A DNA stretch of 64,000 bases from Novosphingobium sp. (lineage in GTDB: Bacteria; Pseudomonadota; Alphaproteobacteria; Sphingomonadales; Sphingomonadaceae). A program made the position numbers and the translations under genes. The first letter of the stretch is position 1, and each line of letters opens with the position of its first letter. Under the pieces are notes generated by a model, which searched no databases, was not told the DNA's origin, and saw nothing but the letters and a program-made list of their open reading frames with translations. Location of the stretch: contig NZ_JAHEBV010000065.1 in assembly GCF_024642085.1 (NCBI RefSeq), forward strand, positions 22,679 through 86,678. Direction: 5' to 3'. Shown piece by piece: positions 36,813 through 45,761 of this stretch.

Positions 36813-36934
36813 TCGCCCCAGATAGGGACTGTCGCCAGCGCAGAAAAGCGCGATGTTGACCGCTTCCACCGCTGTGTTACGCTGCTTTCACAAAATCCGC
36901 ACAAAATGGCGGGTGAACGCCGAGAGGAAAGCGC

Positions 36935-38497
36935 TTGCGGCAACTGCAGGGCATGGACGCATCGTTTGTCGCGCTGGAAACGCGCAATTCGCCGATGCAC
37001 ATCGGGTCGATCCTGATCTACAACCCTTCAACCGCGCCGGGCGGTTTCGTTCGCTACAAGGATATCCTGCGCTTTTTCGAAAGCCGGATGCAGCTGTCCA
37101 AGACGATGCGACAAAAGCTGGTCCGCGTGCCGTTCGACCTCGATTATCCCTACTGGATTGAGGACAAGGATTTCGATCTTGAATACCATGTCCGCCACCT
37201 GGCCTTGCCCAAACCCGGCGACTGGCGCCAGCTGTGCATTCAGGCCGCGCGCATCTTTGCCCGCCCGCTTGATCTGACTCGCCCGCCGTGGGAGTTCACG
37301 GTGGTCGAAGGGCTCGACAATATCCCCGGCATAGCCCCGGGATCCTATGCCATGGTCACCAAGGTCCACCACGCTGCGATCGACGGGATGAGCGGGATCG
37401 ACCTGATGGAGGCGCTACACACGCTTGCGCCTGATGCGCCGCCGCCTGACCAGGTTGACACCTGGCAGGGGGAAAACCCGCCAAACTTTGCCGAATTGCT
37501 CGCCAAAAGCTGGATCAACAATCTCGCCAATCCTTTGCGCCAGCTGGATGTAGCGGCCAAGGCAGCGCCGGGTTTGGCCAAGGCGATCAAGGGGCTGGTG
37601 GCCAAGGATTTCAAGCTGCACGGCGAGATGGTTGCCCCGCGAACGCGCTTCAACACCGTGCTGTCGCCCAACCGGGTGATTGAAGGACGATCCATCCCGC
37701 TGGATGATATCAAGGCTATCCGCAGCGCGGTGCCGGGGGCCAAGGTCAACGACGCCTTTCTGGCAATCATCGGCGGGGCCCTGCGCAAATACCTGACGCT
37801 GCATGACGATCTGCCCGACAAGACGCTGACCGCGATGGCGCCGATCTCTGTCCGCGGGAAAGACGAAAAGGGCGATATGGGCAACCAGGTGGCGGCGATG
37901 ATCGCGCCGCTGGGCAGTCATATCGAAGACCCGCTGGAACGGCTGGCCTACGTCCATTCGCAAACGGTCAATTCCAAGGCGATGACCGACGCCATGGGCG
38001 CGCGCAACATGACCGAAATGAGCAAGGTCAGCCCGGCCCTGTTCATGGCGCTGGGCGCGCAGCTGTACACCCGGCTTGGTCTGGCCGACCGGCTTGGGCC
38101 CGCAGTCAACACGGTTGTCACAAACGTACCAGGACCGCCGGTGCCGATTTATTCCGCCGGCGCCCGGCTGGAAAGCATGATGGGCCTGCTGTGCCTTACC
38201 GACGGTGTCGGCCTTGGTCACACCGTGCAAAGCTATTGCAAGGAAGCAACCATCACTTTCACTGCCTGCCGCAAGGTCATGCCCGACCCGGATGTCTATG
38301 CACAGTGTATTGAGGACAGTTTTCAGGAACTGCTTGCTGCCGCGCGGGCTAACGGTGCAGAACAGGCCGAACCGGCAAAACCGGCCGGGCAATCCGCAGA
38401 GCCCGGCCGTTCCGCCATTTCATCTGGCAAGCCGGCAAAGACCGGCAAACCTACCGGCAAAAAAGCCGCGAAGCCCCGAAAGGTCGCCAAAAAGTGA
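36935..38497 (+). CDS. Wax ester synthase/diacylglycerol acyltransferase (WS/DGAT)
   Basis: A 520-residue enzyme with the WS/DGAT active-site motif HHAAIDG in TKVHHAAIDGMSGIDLME. The N-terminus RQLQGMDASFVALETRNSPMHIG matches the family only when started at the TTG 36935, which has GAGAGGAAA seven bases upstream. The C-terminal FTACRKVMPDPDVYAQC is also typical. The last 45 residues are a Lys-Pro-Ala-rich tail, possibly a lipid-droplet anchor (inference). It makes storage wax ester or triacylglycerol from acyl-CoA. It overlaps the following hydrolase gene by four bases (GTGA). Confidence 0.92.
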   Translation: MRQLQGMDASFVALETRNSPMHIGSILIYNPSTAPGGFVRYKDILRFFESRMQLSKTMRQKLVRVPFDLDYPYWIEDKDFDLEYHVRHLALPKPGDWRQLCIQAARIFARPLDLTRPPWEFTVVEGLDNIPGIAPGSYAMVTKVHHAAIDGMSGIDLMEALHTLAPDAPPPDQVDTWQGENPPNFAELLAKSWINNLANPLRQLDVAAKAAPGLAKAIKGLVAKDFKLHGEMVAPRTRFNTVLSPNRVIEGRSIPLDDIKAIRSAVPGAKVNDAFLAIIGGALRKYLTLHDDLPDKTLTAMAPISVRGKDEKGDMGNQVAAMIAPLGSHIEDPLERLAYVHSQTVNSKAMTDAMGARNMTEMSKVSPALFMALGAQLYTRLGLADRLGPAVNTVVTNVPGPPVPIYSAGARLESMMGLLCLTDGVGLGHTVQSYCKEATITFTACRKVMPDPDVYAQCIEDSFQELLAAARANGAEQAEPAKPAGQSAEPGRSAISSGKPAKTGKPTGKKAAKPRKVAKK

Positions 38498-39297
38498 CAG
38501 CCACTACAGCCGCCCGCAAGGCGATGACTATCGAAGCCCGACCGCCCAGCAAATTGCTGGCGCTGACAGAAGGGCGCGCGGTGTTCGAACTTGCCGCGTT
38601 CTATGCCAGTCGCCACCTGTTGTCTTTGCTGCCGCGCGGCGACGGGCACCCCGTTCTGGTCCTGCCGGGCTTCCTGGCCTCCGACAGTTCGACCGCGCCA
38701 ATGCGCCGTCTGCTGGAGGATTTGGGTTATGATGCCTACGGCTGGAAACTGGGCCGCAATGTGCGGGTCGATCTCCAGCGCGTCCACGAAATGGAACAGC
38801 TGCTGCTCGGCATTCACCAGCGTACCGGGCGCACCGTCTCAATCGTCGGGTGGAGCCTGGGGGGCGTATTTGCGCGTGAACTGGCCAAGCTTCACCCCGC
38901 GATCGTGCGTCAGGTCATTACGCTTGGCAGTCCGATCCATGATGACCGGCGCCACACCAATGCATCAAAACTGTTTGAGTTTCTGAACGGCAAGGAACCC
39001 GAACCTGTCCGCCACGGCCGCTTCACCGGCCTGCATCAAGCCCCGCCCGTACCGACAACATCGATCCTGACCAAGACTGACGGGGTCGTCCATTGGCGCG
39101 GCTCGGTGCAGCATCCCGAGCACGACAACACACAGACCGAAAACATCGTCGTTCACGCCAGCCATTGCGGACTGGGTGTCAATCCCAGTGTAATGGTCGC
39201 GCTGGCCGACCGTCTGGCGCAAGACGAACAAGGCTGGCAGCCCTTCGTCGCCAAATGGCACCAGCGTTGGATGTTTCCGCAAACGCGGCTTCATTGA
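38494..39297 (+). CDS. Alpha/beta hydrolase (lipase-like), coupled to WS/DGAT
   Basis: A 267-residue alpha/beta hydrolase. The nucleophile elbow is IVGWSLGGVFARELA (GxSxG serine), LVLPGFLASDSSTAPM provides the oxyanion strand, ITLGSPIHDD is a conserved segment, and HASHCGLGVNPSVMVALADRL probably carries the catalytic His. It starts with GTG overlapping the WS/DGAT stop, so the two are translated together; a lipase acting on the storage lipid, or a chaperone-like accessory, is the simplest guess. It ends before a bidirectional terminator. Confidence 0.85.
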   Translation: MTATTAARKAMTIEARPPSKLLALTEGRAVFELAAFYASRHLLSLLPRGDGHPVLVLPGFLASDSSTAPMRRLLEDLGYDAYGWKLGRNVRVDLQRVHEMEQLLLGIHQRTGRTVSIVGWSLGGVFARELAKLHPAIVRQVITLGSPIHDDRRHTNASKLFEFLNGKEPEPVRHGRFTGLHQAPPVPTTSILTKTDGVVHWRGSVQHPEHDNTQTENIVVHASHCGLGVNPSVMVALADRLAQDEQGWQPFVAKWHQRWMFPQTRLH

Positions 39298-39316
39298 ACA
39301 GCCGGTACCACGATAC

Positions 39317-39352
39317 AAAAAAGGGCCGCTTCCACAGGAAGCGGCCCTTTTT
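39317..39352. terminator. Bidirectional intrinsic terminator
   Basis: An A6 run (39317-39322), then GGGCCGCTTCC (39323-39333), loop ACA, then the inverse GGAAGCGGCCC and T5 (39348-39352). It serves both the plus-strand hydrolase gene and the minus-strand paralogue gene ending at 39376. Confidence 0.93.
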
Positions 39353-39375
39353 GTGTTTTCTATAGGGGTTTGCTG

Positions 39376-39930
39376 TCAGATTGCGCGGCCTGCGATCGAA
39401 ACCTGACGGATGCGACCATCCTGATCGACCGTGCAGGCGAACCGATCATCGCCGCCAACCCGGCCTTCGACTTTCCAGCCATTGTCATCACGTTCGGCGC
39501 GATCGACGCTTTCAACCCGCGCCGCACCGCGTTCGATTTCGCTGACGCAACGGTCAACCGCTCCGTTCAAGTCGCGTGTGTCCCGCGATGCCGAGCCGCC
39601 ACGCGCCTGCGGGCTTGAACCTTGGCGATAATCGTCGTTGCGGTAATCATCGCCGCGATAATCACGCGTGTCACCGTCACGCCGATCTTCATAGCGGCGA
39701 TCGTCGTAGCGCCGGTTCTTGCCGCTTTTGCTGGCCGCACTGGCCACCGCTGCAATGCCGCCGATGATCAGGATGCCGGCCAATACGTCACCGGCATCGA
39801 CACGGTCGCGGTGACCGCCCCAGCCGTTCCATCCACCCCAGCGATCGCCCGCCAGGGCCGGCGAAGCGACAAGCGAAAGCGACGCGGCTGATGCCAGTAT
39901 CGCAGCACTACGGAAAAACCTGCTCTTCAT
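39376..39930 (-). CDS. Secreted glycine-zipper-like protein (paralogue A)
   Basis: A 184-residue protein with a signal peptide (MKSRFFRSAAILASAASLSLV, cut near ALAG). The membrane-like segment DAGDVLAGILIIGGIAAVASAAS is followed by a low-complexity Tyr/Arg/Asp region (KNRRYDDRRYEDRRDGD, then DYRGDDYRNDDYRQG) and a C-terminal region with VDRCVSEIERGAARVESV and DDRFACTVDQDGRIRQVSI. The two cysteines probably form a disulfide. Unknown function; the layout is shared with the adjacent gene at 40061. Confidence 0.78.
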   Translation of the reverse strand: MKSRFFRSAAILASAASLSLVASPALAGDRWGGWNGWGGHRDRVDAGDVLAGILIIGGIAAVASAASKSGKNRRYDDRRYEDRRDGDTRDYRGDDYRNDDYRQGSSPQARGGSASRDTRDLNGAVDRCVSEIERGAARVESVDRAERDDNGWKVEGRVGGDDRFACTVDQDGRIRQVSIAGRAI

Positions 39931-40060
39931 GATTGCCACCCTCCAAGGTGCGCGGATCCAAAACCAGCGTGATATGTCACCGCACCTTACTCTCATTCGA
40001 CTAGGCGGCCCAGGCTTTCTAGCGCCTGAACCGCCTGTCTGAGCAATTCAGCAGGTGCGG

Positions 40061-40684
40061 CTAAAGACCGCGGATTCCGCTGAAATCAACGTCGACCACT
40101 CGGCCACGTTCGAACTTGCATTTGAAGGAGCCCGAGTCGTACCCGCGCAAGTTGTTGTTCCAGCCACGATAATCACCGCCCCAGCCGCGCCCGTAATAGC
40201 TTTCGCCCGAGCGCCAACCGCGATTTGACTGGTTGACCGCAATGCGGCCCTTCACTTCGTAACCGTCGCGGGTGTTCCGGACTTCGCGAATGTCGGTTAC
40301 ATCCGCGCGGCCATAGCTGTAGCGACTCGCCGTGCGTTCGGTCGCTGCCACGCACTGTTCGACAGCCTGACGCGGATTACCCCCGTAACGGTAATTGCCA
40401 TCATAGCCGTAGGCGCCGCCATTGCGGTAATCGCGATCATAGCCACTGCCGTAATTGCGGTCATAGCTGCGGTCATAATTGCCGTCGTAACCACGGTCAC
40501 GGCTTGCAGCAGAAGCGACTGCGGCAATTCCGCCGATCACCAATGCTCCGGCAATCACATCGCCAGCACTGATGCCGTCGCGGTCGCGGTGACCATAGGT
40601 TTCCGCCATCGCGGGAGTAGCCGAAGAGATCGCCACCGCGCCTGCCGCGATGGTACCAACAAGGGCCTTGGACAGGGTCTTCAT
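40061..40684 (-). CDS. Secreted glycine-zipper-like protein (paralogue B)
   Basis: A 207-residue protein with signal peptide MKTLSKALVGTIAAGAVAISS, cut near AMA. DGISAGDVIAGALVIGGIAAVASAASR matches the corresponding segment of the neighbour at 39376; a Tyr-Asp-Arg/Asn repeat region follows (YDRSYDRNYGSGYDRDYRNG), then PRQAVEQCVAATERTASRY and a C-terminal FKCKFERGRVVDVDFSG. The ATG at 40684 is preferred over 40693, because the GAAGG ribosome site touches the latter. Tandem duplication is the likely origin of the pair. Confidence 0.78.
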   Translation of the reverse strand: MKTLSKALVGTIAAGAVAISSATPAMAETYGHRDRDGISAGDVIAGALVIGGIAAVASAASRDRGYDGNYDRSYDRNYGSGYDRDYRNGGAYGYDGNYRYGGNPRQAVEQCVAATERTASRYSYGRADVTDIREVRNTRDGYEVKGRIAVNQSNRGWRSGESYYGRGWGGDYRGWNNNLRGYDSGSFKCKFERGRVVDVDFSGIRGL

Positions 40685-40813
40685 GGCATTCATCCTTCAC
40701 ATGAACCGGACTGATCTGTCCGGTGTTGAGGATGGTCTACCGAATCGGCGCTAGCCCGTTGCTGAATTACCTTTGCAGCTTTTGTTCAGCAAAATGGACG
40801 ATTTTATGAACGG

Positions 40814-42949
40814 CTATTGCGGGATTGATAACCCGCTCCATTCGGCAAGAAATGCCAGGCTGTCTGCCGCCTCGGCAACCACCTTGTCCGTCGGTTTGCC
40901 GGCACCGTGCCCGGCCCGGGTTTCTATCCTGATGAGATGCGGCTTGGGACCAGCCGCAGCGGCCTGGAGAGCAGCGGTATATTTAAAGCTGTGGCCCGGA
41001 ACCACGCGGTCGTCGGTGTCGGCAGTGGTTACCAGCACCGCCGGATAGGTCACGCCACTGCGGATGTTGTGATAGGGCGAGTAAGCGCGCAGCACTTTGA
41101 AATCAGCCTCCTTGCCGGGGAAGCCATAATCGTCAGTCCAGTACCGGCCGGCCGTAAAACGGTCAAAGCGCAGCATGTCCATTACCCCCACGGCCGCATT
41201 GCCGGCGGCGAACAAATCGGGCCGCTGGTTGACCACGGCACCCACCAACAAGCCGCCGTTCGATCCGCCCTGCACGGTCAAGCCGCCTTTGGGCGTGATC
41301 CCCTCGGCAATCAGGAATTCGCCCGCTGCTATGAAATCGTCGAACACGTTCTGCTTGTTGGCGAGGCGTCCGGCGTCGTGCCAGGCCTTGCCATATTCGC
41401 CGCCGCCACGCAGGTTGGCCAGAGCATAGGCCCCGCCCGCATCAAGCCAGGCCATCCGCGATGCGGAAAAGCCGGGTGTCAAAGAGATATCAAAGCCGCC
41501 GTAGCCATAAAGCAACGTCGGTACCGCTTTGCCCACCAGTGCCTTCTTGCGGACGATGAACATCGGCACGCGGGTGCCGTCCTTTGAGGTGTAAAAGCGC
41601 TGTTCGACCGCATAGATCGCCGGATCGAACGCCAGTTTGGGCGATGCGAAAGTCGCCGTCTTCATGCTGCTCAGATCAAGGCGCTGGATGGTCGCGGGCT
41701 GGTTGAAGCTAGTATAGGAATAGAATGTCTCGGGATCGCCTGGCTTGCCGGTGAAGCCCGAGGCGGTACCGATCCCGTTTAGTGTAAGAACTTGCGCGTG
41801 CTTGCCGGTCAGGTCGTAAATCTCGGCACGGGTAGACGCATCCTTCAGATAGGCCAAAACCAGGCGGTCGCCGACAATTGTTGCGCGTTCCAGTGTTTCT
41901 TCACGCTCTGGCACAAGCTCTGCCCATCGCGGCGCCTTGCCGGCTAAGTTGACCGCCACGAGCTTGCTGCGCGGAGCGGCCTTATCGGTGACGAACCACA
42001 GCCGGCTGCCGATCGAATCGACCACTTCCCATTTATTGTCGAAACCGTCTATCAGCGTGCGGGCCGCCCAGCCTTTGGCCCGGCGCTGGCGCAGGTCGAT
42101 CACGCGCACTTCGTTCTTGGCGTCTGTGCCGACCGAACTGGTAATTACTGCATAGCGGCCCTCGTTGGTCACGCTTGCCGAATGCAGCACCTCGGGTTTG
42201 TCGGGCGATGAATAGACCAGCTGATCAGCGGCGACCGGCGTCCCTATGCGGTGAAAATAGACCGCCTGGTTGAAATTGCGTGATTGGAACTCGGCCCCTT
42301 CGGCGGGCTTGGGAAAGCGCGAATAGAGAAAACCCTCCTCCCCGACCCATGACAAGCCGGTAAACTTTGCCCAGCGCACCTCATCTTCCAGCACTTTGCC
42401 GGTGGCGACGTCAAGCACCCGCAGGATGCGCCAATCGCTGCCGCCGTCCTGCACCGAATAAGCAAGGTAGCGGCCTTTTTCGGACGGCTCCCATGCATCG
42501 AGCGCGGTGGCGCCGTCCTTTGCCCAGCCATTGGGATCGATCAGCAGGCGCGGAACACCGTCAAGACCGTCACGGACGAACAGCTGCGACTGGTTCTGCA
42601 GGCCCGAATTACGCGTGTAGAAATACTGCTTTCCGGCTTTGCGCGGCAGGCCGAAGCGTTCGTAGTCCATCAACTGTTTGATACGCGTAGCGAACCACGC
42701 GCGCTGCGGAAGGGTTTTGAGATAGGCATCGGTGACGGTGTTCTGGCTCTTCACCCAATCGGCCACTTTCGCATCGGTGCGCACATCGTTTTCAAGCCAG
42801 CGATAGGGATCGGCAATCACCTCGCCGAACTGGGTTTCGACGACATCGCCCTTGCGGGTTTCGGGATAGGTGATTGGCTTCACGCTTTGCGCTCCTGCAG
42901 CGGACGGCAACACGGCGGCGACAAGGACGCCGGCAAGGATTCCACGCAT
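40814..42949 (-). CDS. Prolyl oligopeptidase family protein (S9A), secreted
   Basis: A 711-residue peptidase with signal peptide MRGILAGVLVAAVLPSAAGA. The beta-propeller occupies the middle (for example YLAYSVQDGGSDWRILRVLDV). The catalytic domain has the nucleophile elbow VQGGSNGGLLVGAV, the Asp in TADTDDRVVPGHSFKY and the His in ETRAGHGAGKPTDK, in the order of S9A enzymes. It cleaves short peptides after proline, probably in the periplasm. It lies between the paralogue pair and the ribosomal block, and its transcript must be separate, because the rplQ terminator lies just upstream. Confidence 0.93.
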   Translation of the reverse strand: MRGILAGVLVAAVLPSAAGAQSVKPITYPETRKGDVVETQFGEVIADPYRWLENDVRTDAKVADWVKSQNTVTDAYLKTLPQRAWFATRIKQLMDYERFGLPRKAGKQYFYTRNSGLQNQSQLFVRDGLDGVPRLLIDPNGWAKDGATALDAWEPSEKGRYLAYSVQDGGSDWRILRVLDVATGKVLEDEVRWAKFTGLSWVGEEGFLYSRFPKPAEGAEFQSRNFNQAVYFHRIGTPVAADQLVYSSPDKPEVLHSASVTNEGRYAVITSSVGTDAKNEVRVIDLRQRRAKGWAARTLIDGFDNKWEVVDSIGSRLWFVTDKAAPRSKLVAVNLAGKAPRWAELVPEREETLERATIVGDRLVLAYLKDASTRAEIYDLTGKHAQVLTLNGIGTASGFTGKPGDPETFYSYTSFNQPATIQRLDLSSMKTATFASPKLAFDPAIYAVEQRFYTSKDGTRVPMFIVRKKALVGKAVPTLLYGYGGFDISLTPGFSASRMAWLDAGGAYALANLRGGGEYGKAWHDAGRLANKQNVFDDFIAAGEFLIAEGITPKGGLTVQGGSNGGLLVGAVVNQRPDLFAAGNAAVGVMDMLRFDRFTAGRYWTDDYGFPGKEADFKVLRAYSPYHNIRSGVTYPAVLVTTADTDDRVVPGHSFKYTAALQAAAAGPKPHLIRIETRAGHGAGKPTDKVVAEAADSLAFLAEWSGLSIPQ

Positions 42950-42972
42950 CAGTAACGGTCCTCAAAAATGCA

Positions 42973-43009
42973 AAAAGCGGCTGCAGGCTATGGGCCTGCA
43001 GCCGCTTTT
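42973..43009 (-). terminator. Intrinsic terminator of the rplQ (alpha) operon
   Basis: A perfect 16-bp stem: AAAAGCGGCTGCAGGC (42973-42988) with GCCTGCAGCCGCTTTT (42994-43009) around a five-base loop. Read on the minus strand it is followed by TTTTTGCATTTTTG. It lies 53 bases after the rplQ stop. Confidence 0.93.
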
Positions 43010-43062
43010 GCAAACAGTGGTTCGACAAGCGCGACTGGCGCACCGTCAATCAACATCAAAGC

Positions 43063-43476
43063 CTATTCGGCGTCGTCTTCGACCATTACCGGGCCGCTGT
43101 CCTGGCCCTTGGCCGATGTATCACGGTCGACCAGCTCGATGATTGCCAGCGGGGCCGCATCAGACGCGCGCACGCCAGCCTTGATCACGCGGGTATAGCC
43201 GCCTTCGCGGTTCGCATAGCGTGCAGCCAGCACGTCGAACAGCTTAACCAGCTGCGCATCGTCGAGCAGACGGGCGTGGGCCAGACGGCGGTTTGACAGC
43301 CCGCCATGCTTCGCCAGCGTGATCAGCTTTTCGACATAGGGACGCAGTTCGCGCGCCTTGGGCAGCGTGGTGGTGATCTGTTCATGCTTGAGCAGAGCCG
43401 CTGCCATGTTGCGGAACAAGGCCTTGCGGTGGCTGGAAGTGCGGTTGAGCTTACGCCCGCCGTATTTATGGCGCAT
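43063..43476 (-). CDS. rplQ: 50S ribosomal protein L17
   Basis: A 137-residue L17: [20 protein letters not shown], then [33 protein letters not shown] as the later segment, and [24 protein letters not shown]. It lines the peptide exit region of the 50S subunit. As usual it follows rpoA, here with a 110-base structured spacer instead of a tight junction. The acidic tail (VMVEDDAE) is common in alphaproteobacteria. Confidence 0.97.
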   Translation of the reverse strand: MRHKYGGRKLNRTSSHRKALFRNMAAALLKHEQITTTLPKARELRPYVEKLITLAKHGGLSNRRLAHARLLDDAQLVKLFDVLAARYANREGGYTRVIKAGVRASDAAPLAIIELVDRDTSAKGQDSGPVMVEDDAE

Positions 43477-43509
43477 GGGTTAGTCCTTCGTTCGTTAGGG
43501 GGCCGTGCA

Positions 43510-43577
43510 AGGTACCCCGTACCTGGCAGCGCTTGCGGCGGCTGCCGTTACCGTACCGGGACGCCCGAAGGCGCCCC
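43510..43577 (-). other. Three hairpins in the rpoA-rplQ spacer
   Basis: AGGTAC/GTACCT (43510-43524), GGCAGC/GCTGCC (43525-43546) and GGGACGCC/GGCGCCCC (43558-43577). The last, read on the minus strand, has a TTCG tetraloop and begins nine bases after the rpoA stop. No T tract follows, so these are not simple terminators; mRNA stability or partial attenuation is possible. Confidence 0.5.
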
Positions 43578-43586
43578 TGTTACCAA

Positions 43587-44648
43587 TCAGCCCAGCAGCT
43601 CTTGTTCGAGCTTCTTGGCCATTTCTTCGATATTTTCCGGCGGCCAGCCAGGGATGTCCATGCCTAGGCGCAGACCCATCGAGCTCAGGACTTCCTTGAT
43701 CTCGTTGAGCGACTTGCGGCCAAAGTTGGGGGTGCGGAGCATCTCGGCCTCGGTCTTCTGGACCAGGTCGCCGATATAGATGATATTGTCGTTCTTGAGG
43801 CAATTGGCCGAACGAACCGACAGTTCCAGTTCGTCCACCTTCTTGAGAAGGTAGCGGTTGAGCTGGTTGGTATCACCTTCTTCGCTCGGCGCGGCCGCAG
43901 CCATCCCGATCATCGGCGACGAGCCCATCGGCACTGCGTCTTCGAAGTGGACGAACAGCGACAGCTGGTCCTGCAGGATGCGCGCGGCATAGGCCACGGC
44001 ATCTTCAGGGGTGACCGTGCCGTCTGTTTCGACCGTCAGGTTGAGCTTATCGTAGTCAAGTTCCTGCCCGATGCGGGCGTTATCGACCTTGTAGCTAACC
44101 TGGCGAACAGGCGAATAAAGCGAATCGATCGGGATCAAACCGATCGGCGCATCGACCGGACGGTTACCGACAGCCGGAACGTAGCCCTTGCCGCTGTCCG
44201 CGGTCAGTTCCATGTTGAGCGTCGCGCCTTCGTCAAGGTGGCAGATCACCAGATCCTTGTTCAGAACCTCGATATCGCCGGTCACAGCGATGTCCCCAGC
44301 AGTCACTTCGCCCGGGCCGGTGGCCGAAAGCTGCAAGCGCTTGGGGCCTTCGCCCTGCATCTTGAGCGCGATCTGCTTGACGTTCAAAACGATGTCGGTG
44401 ACGTCTTCACGCACACCGGCCAGGCTGCTGAACTCATGCAGCACGTTTTCGATCTTGATCGAGGTGATGGCAGCGCCTTGCAGCGACGACAGCAGAACGC
44501 GGCGCAGCGCATTGCCCAACGTCAGACCAAAGCCGCGTTCAAGCGGTTCTGCGACGAAAGTGGCCCGGCGCTTGGGGTCGTTCCCCGCCTTCACTTCGAG
44601 GGCGTTGGGCTTCTTGAGTTCCTGCCAGTTCTTGATGTTGACAGTCAT
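43587..44648 (-). CDS. rpoA: RNA polymerase alpha subunit
   Basis: A 353-residue alpha subunit. The N-terminal assembly domain has [23 protein letters not shown]; the C-terminal domain has [23 protein letters not shown] and [21 protein letters not shown], which bind UP elements and activators. It nucleates RNA polymerase assembly. It follows rpsK with a 106-base spacer. Confidence 0.98.
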   Translation of the reverse strand: MTVNIKNWQELKKPNALEVKAGNDPKRRATFVAEPLERGFGLTLGNALRRVLLSSLQGAAITSIKIENVLHEFSSLAGVREDVTDIVLNVKQIALKMQGEGPKRLQLSATGPGEVTAGDIAVTGDIEVLNKDLVICHLDEGATLNMELTADSGKGYVPAVGNRPVDAPIGLIPIDSLYSPVRQVSYKVDNARIGQELDYDKLNLTVETDGTVTPEDAVAYAARILQDQLSLFVHFEDAVPMGSSPMIGMAAAAPSEEGDTNQLNRYLLKKVDELELSVRSANCLKNDNIIYIGDLVQKTEAEMLRTPNFGRKSLNEIKEVLSSMGLRLGMDIPGWPPENIEEMAKKLEQELLG

Positions 44649-44754
44649 GGACTTCCCCTGGGGTTATTCTTGGCGGGACGACCGCTGCTCCGACACTGGA
44701 ACCGCGGCCGATCCGAAACAGCGACAAGGCGGACGCCCTGCCGCGAAGGAACGA

Positions 44755-45144
44755 TCAGACCCGGCGACGTTTTGAAGGCCGGACCCCGTTGTGCGGGATC
44801 GGGGTAACATCGCGGATCGAAGTGATGGTGAAGCCGACAGCCTGGAGAGCACGCAGCGCGCTCTCACGGCCCGAGCCGGGGCCCTTCACTTCAACTTCAA
44901 GGGTGCGAACGCCGTGTTCGGCGGCCTTCTTGCCGGCATCGTCCGCAGCCACCTGAGCGGCGTAAGGAGTCGACTTGCGGCTGCCCTTGAAGCCCATCAT
45001 CCCGGCGGAGGACCAGCTAATCGCATTGCCCTGGGCATCGGTGATGGTGATCATGGTATTGTTGAAGCTGGCATTCACGTGGGCGATGCCGCTTGTGATG
45101 TTCTTCCGCTCGCGGCGCTTGATGCGCTGGGGTTCGCGTGCCAT
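44755..45144 (-). CDS. rpsK: 30S ribosomal protein S11
   Basis: A 129-residue S11 with [40 protein letters not shown] and the C-terminal [20 protein letters not shown]. It sits on the 30S platform with S6, S18 and S21. It follows rpsM after 57 bases. Confidence 0.98.
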   Translation of the reverse strand: MAREPQRIKRRERKNITSGIAHVNASFNNTMITITDAQGNAISWSSAGMMGFKGSRKSTPYAAQVAADDAGKKAAEHGVRTLEVEVKGPGSGRESALRALQAVGFTITSIRDVTPIPHNGVRPSKRRRV

Positions 45145-45201
45145 TTTTCTATCCTACTCGAAATCGGGAAGGGAAAGCGTGAGACCGAAAGGCCCGCGCG
45201 C

Positions 45202-45570
45202 TTACTTCTTCTTGCCGGCGATCGGCTTGGCCTTGCCCTTGCGGGTACGGGCGTTGGTGTGCGTGCGCTGACCGCGAACCGGCAGGCCCTTGCGGTGACG
45301 CAGCCCGCGATAGCAGGCCAGATCCATCAGACGCTTGATGTTCATCGCGGTTTCGCGGCGCAGGTCACCCTCAACGGTGTGATCGGCGTCTATCGCTTCA
45401 CGAATGTGCAGCACTTCCTGATCGGTCAGGTCCTGAACACGGCGGCTGTGGTCAATTCCCAGCTTGTCGGCGATCTGGCGGGCCTTGAACGAACCAATGC
45501 CATGAATGTAGGTGAGCGCAATGATCACGCGCTTGTTGGTGGGGATGTTCACCCCGGCAATACGAGCCAC
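45202..45570 (-). CDS. rpsM: 30S ribosomal protein S13
   Basis: A 122-residue S13: [48 protein letters not shown] and the C-terminal [20 protein letters not shown]. It lies in the 30S head and contacts the P-site tRNA. A 191-base spacer separates it from adk and contains a promoter candidate, so an alpha-operon transcript may start here. Confidence 0.98.
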   Translation of the reverse strand: MARIAGVNIPTNKRVIIALTYIHGIGSFKARQIADKLGIDHSRRVQDLTDQEVLHIREAIDADHTVEGDLRRETAMNIKRLMDLACYRGLRHRKGLPVRGQRTHTNARTRKGKAKPIAGKKK

Positions 45571-45711
45571 TTAATTCTCCATGCTCCACAGGGGGCGATC
45601 CCAAGGAATACCCCCCATCTCAACGCTTCATCCGCAAAACGGCAAAAAGCCCGGCTGGCGCGCGCTTTGGCAAACGCCTTCCGGACGGTCCCGTTTTTCG
45701 GTTGAGCGGCG

Positions 45712-45740
45712 CGCTTAAGGCGATTCGCCATTTATGTCAA
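45712..45740 (-). promoter_or_regulatory. Candidate promoter of rpsM-rpsK-rpoA-rplQ
   Basis: On the minus strand a consensus -35 TTGACA (45735-45740) is 17 bases from TAAGCG (45712-45717). The -10 is weak, but the same TTGAC-N17-TAAG pattern precedes rpsL. It lies 142 bases upstream of rpsM. Confidence 0.45.
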
Positions 45741-45761
45741 CGCCAGTGCGGCGCAATCAAA

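Noticed and set aside
40370..40500. Repeated short units that could suggest a CRISPR or tandem repeat array
   Set aside because: They are the in-frame Tyr-Asp-Arg/Asn codons of the secreted paralogue B; there are no unique spacers of constant length.
45549..45731. A 60-codon minus-strand frame between adk and rpsM
   Set aside because: It overlaps the rpsM start and the promoter candidate, has no ribosome site and does not resemble L36 or any other expected small ribosomal protein.
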